Shown here piece by piece: positions 23,804 through 33,633 of a DNA stretch of 37,857 nt. This stretch comes from Parendozoicomonas verongulae. Its GTDB lineage: Bacteria > Pseudomonadota > Gammaproteobacteria > Pseudomonadales > Endozoicomonadaceae. A program made the translations under genes and the position numbers. The notes beneath the pieces were generated by a model, which was given only the letters and a program-made list of their open reading frames with translations, ran no database searches and was not told the origin of the DNA. Where the stretch lies: contig NZ_SMME01000840.1 in NCBI RefSeq assembly GCF_009711465.1, positions 1 to 37,857 on the forward strand, in the 5' to 3' direction. The number at the start of each line of letters is the position of its first letter. Within the stretch, counting starts at the first letter, position 1.

Positions 23804-26017
23804 TCAAAAGCTGAGATAAAGTGTTGCCAGAGGCGGCAGTGTCAGCCGCAAAGAGAAAGGGTGACCATGAAGTGGTTCATCGTTTGATACAATCACATCC
23901 GGGTTCGTAACACCGCTTCCTCCATAACATTCCCCATCCGTGTTCAGCATCTCTTTCCAGGTCCCTGCCTGTGGGACACCAACAGAATAATTATGACGCA
24001 CAACAGGTGTCAGATTACAGATAACCAAAAGGGCTTTATGACCGGTATCCCGGCGTAACAGGGCTATGACAGACTGCTCATTATCATCATTAATCACCCA
24101 CTGGAATCCATCCTGCTCATAATCTAACTCCCAAAGGGCTGAATGCTCTTTATAAAGTCTGTTCAGATCGCGAATAAGGCTGCTGACCCCCGGACAGAAT
24201 TGATTTTCCTTAATCAGCCACCAGTCAAGCTCACCATCATGATTCCACTCAAGATGCGTACCAAACTCCGTCCCCATAAACAAAAGCTTCTTCCCCGGAT
24301 GAGCATACATAAACCCGAGATAAGCACGAAGATTGGCAAACCGCTGCCACTCATCCCCCGGCATGCGGGTTAACAGCGTTCCCTTGCCATGAACAACTTC
24401 ATCATGGGAAACAGGCAGAACAAAATGTTCGGAGTAGTGGTACACCATACTGAAGATCAGCTCATTATGGTGATATTTGCGGTATTCGGTGGGTCTGGAA
24501 AAGTAGTTGAGAGAATCATGCATCCAGCCCATATTCCACTTAAAGTTGAAACCGAGTCCGTTATCCCAGGTTGGCTGTGACACACCTGGCCAGCTGGTTG
24601 ATTCTTCCGCAATCATCATTGCATGAGGGTAGTGACAAAAAACAGTTTCATTCAATTCCTTGAGAAAGCTGACCGCTTCAAGATGTTCATTGCCTCCATA
24701 AATATTTCTTTCCCACTCGCCCTCATTACGGGAATAGTCCAGATACAACATTGATGCCACGGCATCCACGCGCAAGCCATCAATACGATAGTGCTCGAAC
24801 CAGAATAAAGCATTACTGATAAGAAACTGGCGCACAAAAGGCTTACCGTAATCGAATATCAGTGTTTTCCAGTCAGGGTGCCAGCCTCTTTTGGGATCTC
24901 CATACTCGTATAATGCCGTTCCATCGAACAGGCTCAGCCCATGACCGTCTTCCGGGAAGTGGGCGGGCACCCAGTCCATAATGACACCAATACCATTCTC
25001 ATGGCACTGATCCACAAAGCACTTGAAATCATCCGGTGCACCATAACGACTGGTAGGGGCGAACAGCCCCACTGGCTGGTAGCCCCATGAACCAGTAAAG
25101 GGATGCTCCATCAATGGCAGAAATTCAATATGGGTAAAACCCATGTCCACAACGTAGGGTATTAGTTGTTCGGCCAGCGTCTTGTATGTAAGACAGTAGC
25201 CCTGCTCCTTTTTCCATGAACCGGCATGAACTTCGTAAATGCTGACTGGTCGGTTTTGTATATTGTCTGAGCCTGACTTCCGATTCTGGCTCTGCCACTG
25301 ATACCGGTGATTGTCGTAAACAATGGAAGCATTGCCAGGGGCCTGTTCAGCATAAAATCCAAAAGGGTCCGCTTTATAGGGTAAAAGTTCCCCCTTCTGA
25401 TTGCGTATTTCAAATTTGTAAAGGTCACCAATTTTTGCATCCGGCACAAAAAGCCGCCATATCCCGCCTTCCCCGCTGGACATGGGATGAGTACGGCCAT
25501 CCCAATAATTAAATGAACCAATAACACTGATACTGCGAGCCCGGGGGGCGTAAACTTTGAACAACACACCAGCCAGAGTTAACGGATTGCCAGCCCTGTC
25601 CTGACAGGCGTGTTCATGAACATGGGCTCCCAGATGGTGGTGGAGATGGTAATAATCAATATCACCTTGTCGCAGGCAATCGCCCCCAAACTGGTAGGGA
25701 TCTATGAACTCAAAAAGACCTTCATTAGCACTTTCTCCCTCTACGATATACACCGACGGCAGGTCATCCTCTGGCACTGTTAACTCAAACAGCCCCGTAA
25801 CCAGTGAGGACGGTTCCATATCTCCGACCACTTTATCGTTTACGTTATCCAGAATTCTCAGCCACATGGCTTCCGGATACCATACACGTACACTGACCAT
25901 TCCCTCACCTGGCCTTTTTTGCACGCCAAGGATATTGAAAGGCTGTGCACAGCGGCTGTGACCAAGATCGTCAGCAAGAGCCTGAACCTCTTCAGATTTC
26001 TGTTGTTCTTCATGCAT
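23804..26017 (-). CDS. glgB: 1,4-alpha-glucan branching enzyme
   Basis: GlgB (family GH13) cuts an alpha-1,4 glucan chain and re-attaches it by an alpha-1,6 link. The 737-residue protein has an N-terminal CBM48-like region (about 1-240), with a second one starting at VLFKVYAPRA. The catalytic barrel carries the nucleophile Asp418 (GLRVDAVAS), acid/base Glu471 (IAEEST) and Asp539 (SHDEVVHGKG). The C-terminal beta domain ends the protein. ATG 26017 lies two bases after the glgP stop (TGATCATG); an upstream TTG at 26035 inside glgP is less likely. It forms the glgP-glgB operon. Confidence 0.97.
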   Translation of the reverse strand: MHEEQQKSEEVQALADDLGHSRCAQPFNILGVQKRPGEGMVSVRVWYPEAMWLRILDNVNDKVVGDMEPSSLVTGLFELTVPEDDLPSVYIVEGESANEGLFEFIDPYQFGGDCLRQGDIDYYHLHHHLGAHVHEHACQDRAGNPLTLAGVLFKVYAPRARSISVIGSFNYWDGRTHPMSSGEGGIWRLFVPDAKIGDLYKFEIRNQKGELLPYKADPFGFYAEQAPGNASIVYDNHRYQWQSQNRKSGSDNIQNRPVSIYEVHAGSWKKEQGYCLTYKTLAEQLIPYVVDMGFTHIEFLPLMEHPFTGSWGYQPVGLFAPTSRYGAPDDFKCFVDQCHENGIGVIMDWVPAHFPEDGHGLSLFDGTALYEYGDPKRGWHPDWKTLIFDYGKPFVRQFLISNALFWFEHYRIDGLRVDAVASMLYLDYSRNEGEWERNIYGGNEHLEAVSFLKELNETVFCHYPHAMMIAEESTSWPGVSQPTWDNGLGFNFKWNMGWMHDSLNYFSRPTEYRKYHHNELIFSMVYHYSEHFVLPVSHDEVVHGKGTLLTRMPGDEWQRFANLRAYLGFMYAHPGKKLLFMGTEFGTHLEWNHDGELDWWLIKENQFCPGVSSLIRDLNRLYKEHSALWELDYEQDGFQWVINDDNEQSVIALLRRDTGHKALLVICNLTPVVRHNYSVGVPQAGTWKEMLNTDGECYGGSGVTNPDVIVSNDEPLHGHPFSLRLTLPPLATLYLSF

Positions 26018-26019
26018 GA

Positions 26020-28524
26020 TCAGAGCAGACCCCAAACCAATTTGCCATAATCCTGCATGGATCTATCCGATGAAAAATGTCCCATACAGGCCGTATTCAA
26101 AATAGCCTTTTTCCACCAGAGTTCGGGACTGCGCCATACCTGTGCAATGTCGTTCTGAGCCTTGCTGTAAGCCTGATAATCGGCCAGTACCATAAAGTAG
26201 TCGGACTCTTTCAGATTATTAACCAGAGGTCTGAAGGCTTCTGGCTCTTCGGGGCTAAGATCACCTGAAGCCAGCCAGTCACACACTGCTTTTATTTCCG
26301 GATTATTGTTGTAAATATCTTCGGGGTAGTATCCCTGATCACGGAGCGCTTTCACTTCCTCAACGGTCATGCCAAAGATAAACAGGTTTTCGCTGCCTAC
26401 CGCTTCTGCCATTTCAATGTTGGCCCCATCCAGGGTTCCCAATGTCAAAGCCCCGTTCAGAGCCAGTTTCATATTACCGGTTCCTGACGCCTCAAAACCC
26501 GCTGTAGAGATTTGCTGGGACACATCAGCGGCCGGTATGATTTTTTCTGCCAGGGTGACTCTGTAATTGGGTAAAAAAACAACCTTGAGTTTGTCTTTTA
26601 TCCGCCGGTCATTGTTAATTCGCTTTGCAACCGAATTGATGGCATAGATAATTGTTTTGGCCAGTGCATATCCCTGAGCGGCTTTAGCCCCAAAAATAAA
26701 GACTCTGGGTACATAATCAAGATCTGGATTCTCAAGAATTCTTCGATATTCCGTCATAATATACAGCAAGTTCAGATGTTGCCGTTTGTATTCGTGAAGC
26801 CTTTTAATCTGAACATCGAAAATGGCATCCGGATTCACTCTGAACCCACACTCCGATTGAATAGTCTTTGCCAAAACTTCTTTATTAGAGTGTTTTATAG
26901 CGGAGTATTTTTCCTGAAATGCAGTGTCTGTTGCATAGTCTTTCAGGCCACTCAACAGATTAAGATCTTTGCGCCAGTTTCCATCAACAGTCTCGTCTAT
27001 CAGCTTCGCTAAACCGGGATTGCAGCCAGCCAGCCAGCGTCTTGGTGTCACACCATTGGTAACGTTCACAATCTTATGAGGCCAGAGAGCATGGAAACCA
27101 GGGAATAGATCAGTCTTCATAAGATTACTGTGCACTTTTGCAACACCATTGACACTTCGACTTCCAATCATGGCCAGATAAGCCATTCTGACCATAGGCT
27201 TTTCCCATGAACTGCTCGGTTCTTCAATAATGGAGAGCCGCCTCTTCATCATATTGTCACCCGGCCACCGCCGCTCAACTTCTTCATGAAGAAAGTGGCT
27301 GTTAATCTGGTGGATAATTTTCAAGTGGCGGGGCAACACTCTGATAAAAAGATCCTGTGGCCATTTTTCCAGTGCTTCAGGCAGGAGTGTATGCTGTGTA
27401 TAGCAAATGACATGACGACAGATGGATAGAGCATCCAGAAATGCTATATCTTCTTCATCCATGAGTATGCGCATCAACTCTGCTACCGCCAGAGCGGGAT
27501 GGGTATCATTCAGCTGAATAGTGACCTTATCTGCAAAGTTGTCGAACAATGCTGCAGCGCTCTTGTTTTCGCTTTCCGGCCCACCAGCGAGTGTCTCTTT
27601 TCGATATCGGTTCACAATATCCGCAAGAGAGCACGCCACAAAAAAATACTGCTGGATAAGCCTCAGCTCTTTCCCTTCCGGGTGGTTATCGTTTGGATAA
27701 AGCACCTGACTGAGAGTTTCCGCCACAATTTCCTTTTTCCGCGAGTCGCTGTAACGCCCCTCTTCAAAGCGATTCAGATCGAAACCTTCTTCTGCTTTCC
27801 CCTCCCAGAGCCTGAGGGTATTGACCCAGTCAGTTTCAAACCCGGTAACAGGAATATCCCACGGCACACCGGTAATTTCTGCCGTATTTGTCCAGCTGAC
27901 TTTGTTATTATGTTCCTCAATGCGGCCATAGAGTTTGACAGTCTGCCTGCGTTTCTGTCGCTCCCGTCCCCAGGGAAAGCCACTTTCACGCCATGGATCA
28001 GGACTTTCAACTTGCTTGCCCCCCACAAAGCTCTGCTTGAAAAGACCAAACCGGTAATTGATGCCATAACCAAAAGCGGGTATTCCCAAGGTTGCCAACG
28101 AGTCCATAAAACAGGCCGCCAGACGCCCCAGACCTCCGTTTCCCAGTGCAAGATCAGGTTCACATTCCAATACATCCCCAAGATTCTGCCCCATATTTGC
28201 AAGGGCTTCTCCTGTCTTGTCATAGAGCCCCATATTGCGGAGCATATCCCCCTCAAGCCGACCAACCAGAAACTCAAGTGAGAGATAGTAAATACGCCTG
28301 GCTTCTTTAGCGCGTTCCTTTCTCCGGGTGTCCCTGACACGATCGAGATTGATTGAGCGTAAAAACAACTCCACTGCAACCCAGTAATCCTTTGCTTCTG
28401 CCTCTTCGGTCTCAATGCCCAGAGTGTTTTCAATGTAATACTGAATATGTTCCTGAATCTGCTGAACAGACAAAGCCTGTATGCTTTCAATGTCAATTTG
28501 ACTGAGACTTTTGGAGATAGGCAT
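26020..28524 (-). CDS. glgP: Glycogen/maltodextrin phosphorylase
   Basis: This is a GT35 phosphorylase that releases glucose-1-phosphate from the ends of alpha-1,4 glucans. The 834 residues include AKEARRIYYLSLEFLVGR near residue 75, the catalytic-site block LGNGGLGRLAACFMDSLATLG and IQLNDTHPALA. The PLP lysine is Lys686 in GTGNMKLALNGA. The YYLSLEF and GNGGLGRLAACF form and the length are nearer the animal/plant glycogen-phosphorylase type than E. coli MalP, so glgP is preferred, although its place beside the mal genes makes a maltodextrin role likely too. The ATG at 28524 has GAGAGA 7 bases upstream. It is divergent from malE. Confidence 0.95.
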   Translation of the reverse strand: MPISKSLSQIDIESIQALSVQQIQEHIQYYIENTLGIETEEAEAKDYWVAVELFLRSINLDRVRDTRRKERAKEARRIYYLSLEFLVGRLEGDMLRNMGLYDKTGEALANMGQNLGDVLECEPDLALGNGGLGRLAACFMDSLATLGIPAFGYGINYRFGLFKQSFVGGKQVESPDPWRESGFPWGRERQKRRQTVKLYGRIEEHNNKVSWTNTAEITGVPWDIPVTGFETDWVNTLRLWEGKAEEGFDLNRFEEGRYSDSRKKEIVAETLSQVLYPNDNHPEGKELRLIQQYFFVACSLADIVNRYRKETLAGGPESENKSAAALFDNFADKVTIQLNDTHPALAVAELMRILMDEEDIAFLDALSICRHVICYTQHTLLPEALEKWPQDLFIRVLPRHLKIIHQINSHFLHEEVERRWPGDNMMKRRLSIIEEPSSSWEKPMVRMAYLAMIGSRSVNGVAKVHSNLMKTDLFPGFHALWPHKIVNVTNGVTPRRWLAGCNPGLAKLIDETVDGNWRKDLNLLSGLKDYATDTAFQEKYSAIKHSNKEVLAKTIQSECGFRVNPDAIFDVQIKRLHEYKRQHLNLLYIMTEYRRILENPDLDYVPRVFIFGAKAAQGYALAKTIIYAINSVAKRINNDRRIKDKLKVVFLPNYRVTLAEKIIPAADVSQQISTAGFEASGTGNMKLALNGALTLGTLDGANIEMAEAVGSENLFIFGMTVEEVKALRDQGYYPEDIYNNNPEIKAVCDWLASGDLSPEEPEAFRPLVNNLKESDYFMVLADYQAYSKAQNDIAQVWRSPELWWKKAILNTACMGHFSSDRSMQDYGKLVWGLL

Positions 28525-28746
28525 GAACTGATCTCTCTGATGTGCCCCTCTCTCACCTTCGCCACATGTATAATGTTGAGAGTCGGGTGAAGGTGAAAAA
28601 GAAAACTATTTGCAAAAATACTGATACTGAACTTGTATATAGACGACATCCGTCACATGTAAACATTCAGGTTCATGCCTTGTTTTTTTGTCGTAACTGT
28701 CCTGAGCAGTACGCAAGTTTTCTCTAGATAGTCCTCGGGAGTCAGT
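28525..28746. promoter_or_regulatory. Divergent promoter region between glgP and malE
   Basis: This 222-bp gap must hold promoters for both units. For malE a candidate is TTGCAA (28610-28615), an 18-base spacer and TGTATA (28634-28639), followed by more AT-rich sequence. The octamer CACATGTA occurs twice in the same direction, at 28563-28570 and 28654-28661, and could be a regulator site. I found no convincing pair of MalT boxes (GGATGA/GGAGGA type). No open frame of note is seen. Confidence 0.4.
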
Positions 28747-29976
28747 ATGTTCACCAAACGCAATGTTGTCATAGCATCCCTGTGTGCTCTTGTTTTTTTA
28801 GCCGTATCTATGCCCCCCTCCTCAACATTTGCAAAGAGCGACGAGCTCTTGCTCTGGGTGGGCGGTGACAAAGCCTACAATGGGATTCGTGAAGTCGGAG
28901 AGCGCTTTACAGAAGACACTGGTATCACCGTGAAGGTAGAAATCCCCGAAAATGTCACCAACCGCTTTCAGCAGTCAGCCGCTTCTGGAGGAGGGCCTGA
29001 TATCATCTTCTGGGCACATGATCGCTATGGAGAGTGGGCAAAGAGCGGCATTCTGGCTCCCGCAAAACCTTCCACGCGGTTTAAAAAGAATATTAATCCC
29101 ATCGCCTGGGATGCGATGACCTGGAATGGCGAAATTTACGGCTTTCCAATTTCCATGGAAGCTGTAAGCCTTATTTATAACAAGGATATTCTCCCTACTC
29201 CGCCAAAGTCTTATGAAGAGATGTTCTCTCTTACCAAAAAGCTGGCAAACCGCTACCCGCCGACCGACAAAGACAAGAAAGGCGACAAGGGTATTACCAC
29301 CATCATGTGGGATCAGGTTCAGCCCTATTTCACCATGCCTTTGCTGGCAGCCGATGGCGGCTATATCTTTAAAAAAACCGCTAAGGGGTATGACATCAAA
29401 CACACAGGTGTGAACGATGCCGGTGCCAAGGCTGGCGCGAAGATGCTGGTGAATATGATTGATAAAAACGTGACTCCGCGAGGGGTGGATTATGGCGTGA
29501 TGGAGTCCGCGTTCAATAATCAGGAAACAGCCATGATGGTTACCGGCCCCTGGGCCTGGGCCAACCTTGAGAAAAGCGGTGTAAACTTTGGTGTCGCGCC
29601 GCTGCCTACAATCAACGGCAAACCCGCCCGGGCTTTTGTTGGGGTATGGGGTGCCGCGCTGAACAATGCCAGTAAGAACAAAGATCTGGCACGGGAATTT
29701 CTTGAAAATTACCTGCTGACTGTTGATGGACTGAAAGCCATGAACAAGGATACCCCTCTAGGCGTCGTAGCCAACATGACCCTGATGCAGGAATTCAAAA
29801 AAGATCCCAGGATTGCTGCCACTTATCAGAATGTGGTTCAGGGCATGCTGATGCCCAACATTCCGGAGATGGGGAAATTCTGGTCAGCTATGGAATCAGC
29901 TCTTCGCAATATTACCAGTGGGCGACAGGAGTACTCTACTGCGCTGGATGATGCTGCCAAACGTATTGTGAATTGA
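28747..29976 (+). CDS. malE: Maltose/maltodextrin-binding periplasmic protein
   Basis: This is the periplasmic receptor that delivers maltose and maltodextrins to MalFGK2. Of 409 residues, about 29 form the signal peptide (STFA-KSDE). The mature protein has the MalE features LLLWVGGDKAYNGIREVGERF, GPDIIFWAHDRYGEWAKSGIL, WNGEIYGFPISMEAVSLIYNKD and MMVTGPWAWANLEKSGVNFGVAPLP, including the aromatic residues that stack on sugar rings. GGGAG lies 5 bases before the ATG. It is the first gene of malEFGKQ-lamB, ahead of malF by 3 bp. Confidence 0.97.
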   Translation: MFTKRNVVIASLCALVFLAVSMPPSSTFAKSDELLLWVGGDKAYNGIREVGERFTEDTGITVKVEIPENVTNRFQQSAASGGGPDIIFWAHDRYGEWAKSGILAPAKPSTRFKKNINPIAWDAMTWNGEIYGFPISMEAVSLIYNKDILPTPPKSYEEMFSLTKKLANRYPPTDKDKKGDKGITTIMWDQVQPYFTMPLLAADGGYIFKKTAKGYDIKHTGVNDAGAKAGAKMLVNMIDKNVTPRGVDYGVMESAFNNQETAMMVTGPWAWANLEKSGVNFGVAPLPTINGKPARAFVGVWGAALNNASKNKDLAREFLENYLLTVDGLKAMNKDTPLGVVANMTLMQEFKKDPRIAATYQNVVQGMLMPNIPEMGKFWSAMESALRNITSGRQEYSTALDDAAKRIVN

Positions 29977-29979
29977 ATC

Positions 29980-31542
29980 ATGACTGGCGTACAAAAAAGA
30001 GGAAGTGGCCGACCATGGCTGGCCATTTCCCTGCTGGGCATTATCGACCTGCTGATATTGTACGGCGTTACACTTATGTATGCGCAGGGTGAAATTGCTT
30101 TTGCACTGATCATGCTGATTCTTGCGGTGTCTGCCAGTTGGGTTTTCATCAGCCATAAAGCCTACTGCTACCGGTATGTTTTTCCCGGATTGCTGGGGGT
30201 TGCGGTATTTATCGTTTTCCCACTGTTGTATACGGTCAATATTGCTTTTACCAATTTCAGTTCAACGAATCTGCTTTCCCAGGGGCGGGTGAAAAACATT
30301 CTCCTTGCCCAGCGGCATACGACAGGAGACAGCATTTACAAGTTCCAGATGTTCGAAGCCATAGACAAAGGCGGTAAGACTGACAAGAAGTACTATCTTC
30401 AGCTAACAGCTCCGGATGATCAGGTTTATAAGACAGCCTCCTTCCGTCAGCCAACCGCCCCAAAAGTCGTCAAGGCTCGTCTTGCATCAGCGGACATTTC
30501 AACAGAAACGGGGGTGTCTCCCCTCCCCCTCAGGGACGTCATCAAAAACCGCGACCACCTTTACAACCTCACCGTTAAAATACCAGATGGTTCCCAGCTG
30601 GTTATGACAGGAATAAGGCGGTTTGAAGCCTCCAGCCCGCTTTATGTTGCCAGCGACAAAGACGACACACTGGTAAACACGTTAACAGGGGAAACTATCT
30701 ACCCCGACTGGGAGACCGGGCGGTACACCCATGATGGCAGTGATCAGATTGGCCCGGGGTTTGTGACTTATACCGGCTGGCAGAATTTTGATGACATATT
30801 AAATAACCCGGGCATTAAGGGGCCTTTTCTGAAAATATTTCTGTGGACGGTTATCTTCGCAGGTCTGTCAGTGCTTTTCACTCTGATTGTCGGCCTGTTA
30901 ATGGCCTGTCTGATTCAATGGGAACCCCTGAAAGGAAACGGCATTTATCGCATACTGCTTATCTTGCCTTACGCTGTTCCCGCGTTTATATCCATCCTGA
31001 TATTTCGAGGCCTGTTTAACCAGAATTTCGGTGAAATCAATGTTTTTCTGGATATACTGTTTGGCATCAAACCGGAATGGTTCAGCAATGCGACACTGGC
31101 GAAAACCATGGTGTTGATGGTGAACACATGGCTGGGCTATCCCTACATAATGATTCTCAGCATTGGCCTGCTCAAAGCGATTCCCGATACACTGTATGAA
31201 GCCTCTGCCATTGACGGGGCCGGCCCCTGGCAGAATCTGACTCAGATCACCATTCCACTGATCTTAAAACCTTTAATGCCATTGCTGATCGCGAGCTTCG
31301 CTTTCAACTTTAACAATCTTGTACTGATTGCCCTGCTCACCGATGGTGGGCCAGACCTGCTGGGAGCCACAACGCCGGCCGGGGCAACGGATATTCTCGT
31401 GAGCTACACCTTCAGGCTCGCATTTGGATCCTACGGTCAGGATTACGGGCTGGCCTCAGCCATTGCAACGATCATATTCCTGATCGTTGGTGTGATTGCC
31501 TGGCTTAACCTGCAGGCAACCAAAAAGTATCAATCCGTTTGA
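29980..31542 (+). CDS. malF: Maltose transporter permease MalF
   Basis: An inner-membrane permease of 520 residues (E. coli 514). It shows the MalF-specific plan: about eight membrane segments with a large periplasmic P2 loop (about residues 90-275) that contacts MalE. The cytoplasmic EAA loop [20 protein letters not shown] is near residue 405 and docks on MalK. The stretch [17 protein letters not shown] follows, as in E. coli. It pairs with MalG in the MalFGK2 complex. Confidence 0.96.
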   Translation: MTGVQKRGSGRPWLAISLLGIIDLLILYGVTLMYAQGEIAFALIMLILAVSASWVFISHKAYCYRYVFPGLLGVAVFIVFPLLYTVNIAFTNFSSTNLLSQGRVKNILLAQRHTTGDSIYKFQMFEAIDKGGKTDKKYYLQLTAPDDQVYKTASFRQPTAPKVVKARLASADISTETGVSPLPLRDVIKNRDHLYNLTVKIPDGSQLVMTGIRRFEASSPLYVASDKDDTLVNTLTGETIYPDWETGRYTHDGSDQIGPGFVTYTGWQNFDDILNNPGIKGPFLKIFLWTVIFAGLSVLFTLIVGLLMACLIQWEPLKGNGIYRILLILPYAVPAFISILIFRGLFNQNFGEINVFLDILFGIKPEWFSNATLAKTMVLMVNTWLGYPYIMILSIGLLKAIPDTLYEASAIDGAGPWQNLTQITIPLILKPLMPLLIASFAFNFNNLVLIALLTDGGPDLLGATTPAGATDILVSYTFRLAFGSYGQDYGLASAIATIIFLIVGVIAWLNLQATKKYQSV

Positions 31543-31552
31543 GACCTCCATC

Positions 31553-32443
31553 ATGGCCATGGTTCAACCACGCAACCTTAAATATCGGGTCTGGTGCGCA
31601 AGAGTCGGCCTCTGGGCATTTCTTGCGGTTACCTTGTTCCCATTTTTTATGATCATTTCCATATCCTTTCGAGCAGGCAATTTTGCCACCGGCTCGCTGA
31701 TACCGGAAAATCCGTCTCTCGAGCATTGGTCCCTTGCGCTTGGCATCCCCTGGGTGAATGCTGACGGGTCTATAACCGAACCATTTTTTCCGGTTCTGAC
31801 CTGGTTGTGGAATTCCATCAAAGTCGCGTTTTTCAGTTCTGCCCTGATTCTGATACTGTCCACCTCCAGCGCCTATGCCTTTGCCCGGCTGCGATTCCGT
31901 TTTCGGGAGCATATGCTCACGGCCATGATGATTCTGCAGATGTTTCCCGCCGTACTGGCACTGGTAGCCATTCATGCCCTGTTTGAGAAAATCGGTCACT
32001 ACCTGCCATGGCTGGGCCTGAACAGCCTCAGTGCTGTGACGATTTCCTATATCGGAGGGCTTGCCCTGCATATCTGGCTTATCAAGGGCTACTTTGAGAC
32101 TATTGATAACTCCCTCGAAGAAGCCGCGGCGATTGATGGCGCAACGCCGTGGCAGGCCTTCCGGCTGGTGCTTTTGCCATTGTCGGTTCCAATCCTGGCC
32201 GTTGTTTTTATTCTTGCTTTTATTACCGCAATCGGTGAGTACCCGGTTGCTTCCGTCCTTCTGCACAGTATGGATAAACTCACTCTCGCCGTTGGCTCAA
32301 GACAATACCTGAACCCACAGAATTATCTTTGGGGGGACTTTGCCGCGGCAGCCATTCTGTCCGGTCTACCTATCACAATTATCTTTGTATTGTGCCAGCG
32401 ATGGATTGTCGGCGGACTGACTGCAGGTGGTGTTAAGGGTTAA
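31553..32443 (+). CDS. malG: Maltose transporter permease MalG
   Basis: The second inner-membrane permease, 296 residues, the same length as E. coli MalG. It starts MAMVQP as in E. coli, which fixes the ATG at 31553 ten bases after the malF stop; an upstream in-frame TTG inside malF is not needed. [21 protein letters not shown], the EAA loop [21 protein letters not shown] and the tail GLTAGGVKG are almost identical to enterobacterial MalG. In E. coli the C-terminal tail reaches into MalK near the nucleotide sites. Confidence 0.97.
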   Translation: MAMVQPRNLKYRVWCARVGLWAFLAVTLFPFFMIISISFRAGNFATGSLIPENPSLEHWSLALGIPWVNADGSITEPFFPVLTWLWNSIKVAFFSSALILILSTSSAYAFARLRFRFREHMLTAMMILQMFPAVLALVAIHALFEKIGHYLPWLGLNSLSAVTISYIGGLALHIWLIKGYFETIDNSLEEAAAIDGATPWQAFRLVLLPLSVPILAVVFILAFITAIGEYPVASVLLHSMDKLTLAVGSRQYLNPQNYLWGDFAAAAILSGLPITIIFVLCQRWIVGGLTAGGVKG

Positions 32444-32447
32444 AGTT

Positions 32448-33602
32448 ATGGCCGAAGTTAAGCTATCCGGAATATCCAAGAGTTACGATGGTGGTAAAAC
32501 CTGGGTAATCAAAGATGTCAACCTCTCTATCAATGATGGGGAATTCGTAGCTTTTGTCGGCCCATCCGGTTGTGGAAAATCAACACTGTTGCGGATGATC
32601 TGTGGCCTTGAGGACATTACGTCCGGAGAGCTATCTATAAAAGGGGAGAGGGTTAACGATCTGTCCCCCCATGAGCGTCATGTGGGCATGGTTTTCCAGT
32701 CTTACGCCCTCTATCCCCATATGACTGTCGAGAAGAACATGGCTTTTGGCCTGAAACTCGCCAAAGCAGATGAGTCCGTGATTGACCAGCGGGTCAATGA
32801 TGCCGCCCGTATGCTGCAGCTGGAAACCTTTCTTCCCCGTAAGCCTAAAGCCCTCTCCGGAGGACAGCGACAGAGAGTGGCTATAGGACGATCCATTGTC
32901 CAGCAACCCTCTGTATTTCTTTTTGACGAGCCTCTGTCCAATCTGGATGTATCCCTGAGAGTGCAGATGAGGCAGGAACTGGCCGGGTTGCATCGACGCC
33001 TGAAAACCACATCCATCTATGTCACCCATGACCAGGTTGAGGCAATGACTCTGGCAGATCGCATAGTCGTTCTCAGCCCTCTTGGGCCCAAAGATTCAAC
33101 AAACCTGGAACAGGTCGGCCCGCCACTGGAGCTTTACAACCGCCCGGCCAATATGTTTGTAGCAGGATTTATTGGCTCCCCCCAAATGAACTTCCTTGAT
33201 GGCCACCTCGAATCCAGTGGCACTGAGAGGGCTGTTATCACGCTCAAAACGGGGGACACAGTCGAAGTGAATTGCGATGCTCATAGTGCTAAAGCTGGTG
33301 ATAAGGTTTTTGTCGGAATCAGACCAGAACATATCTCGGCGCAATTTTCCTCCATGGACAATAACGAGTCAGGCAAAAACAGAATCCTGACAAAGATAGT
33401 GGCAGAAGAACTCCTGGGATCAGAATCCTTTATCTACTGCCACCACGAGGCAGCCCTGGGAGCCATCATTATCAGAGTCATGGAGATAACCTCAAAACCC
33501 CATGACCAAAGCTTGTCAGTGTCACTTCCTCCCAAGTGTTGCCATCTTTTTAATGAAGAGGGGACGGCGTTCCCACGAGCCGGTTTGCCCGAAGTTTTCT
33601 AG
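32448..33602 (+). CDS. malK: Maltose transporter ATPase MalK
   Basis: The 384-residue ATP-binding subunit. It has Walker [10 protein letters not shown] (38-46), Q-loop Gln84, the LSGGQ signature (136-140), Walker B VFLFDEP (Asp160, Glu161) and switch His194 in VTHDQ. A C-terminal regulatory OB-type domain starts near residue 236 and includes VGIRPEHI. The ATG 32448 is chosen because AAGGG lies 8 bases upstream, four bases after the malG stop, and it gives the usual MAEVKL start. In E. coli the C-terminal domain also binds MalT and enzyme IIA-Glc; whether this holds here is unknown, as no malT is visible. Confidence 0.97.
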   Translation: MAEVKLSGISKSYDGGKTWVIKDVNLSINDGEFVAFVGPSGCGKSTLLRMICGLEDITSGELSIKGERVNDLSPHERHVGMVFQSYALYPHMTVEKNMAFGLKLAKADESVIDQRVNDAARMLQLETFLPRKPKALSGGQRQRVAIGRSIVQQPSVFLFDEPLSNLDVSLRVQMRQELAGLHRRLKTTSIYVTHDQVEAMTLADRIVVLSPLGPKDSTNLEQVGPPLELYNRPANMFVAGFIGSPQMNFLDGHLESSGTERAVITLKTGDTVEVNCDAHSAKAGDKVFVGIRPEHISAQFSSMDNNESGKNRILTKIVAEELLGSESFIYCHHEAALGAIIIRVMEITSKPHDQSLSVSLPPKCCHLFNEEGTAFPRAGLPEVF

Positions 33603-33633
33603 TCAGGGTGCAAGATTTCAAGGTAAATAAGCC

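Noticed and set aside
28525..28746. MalT-type boxes upstream of malE
   Set aside because: Only isolated partial matches such as GGATG on the minus strand; no spaced pair as needed by MalT.
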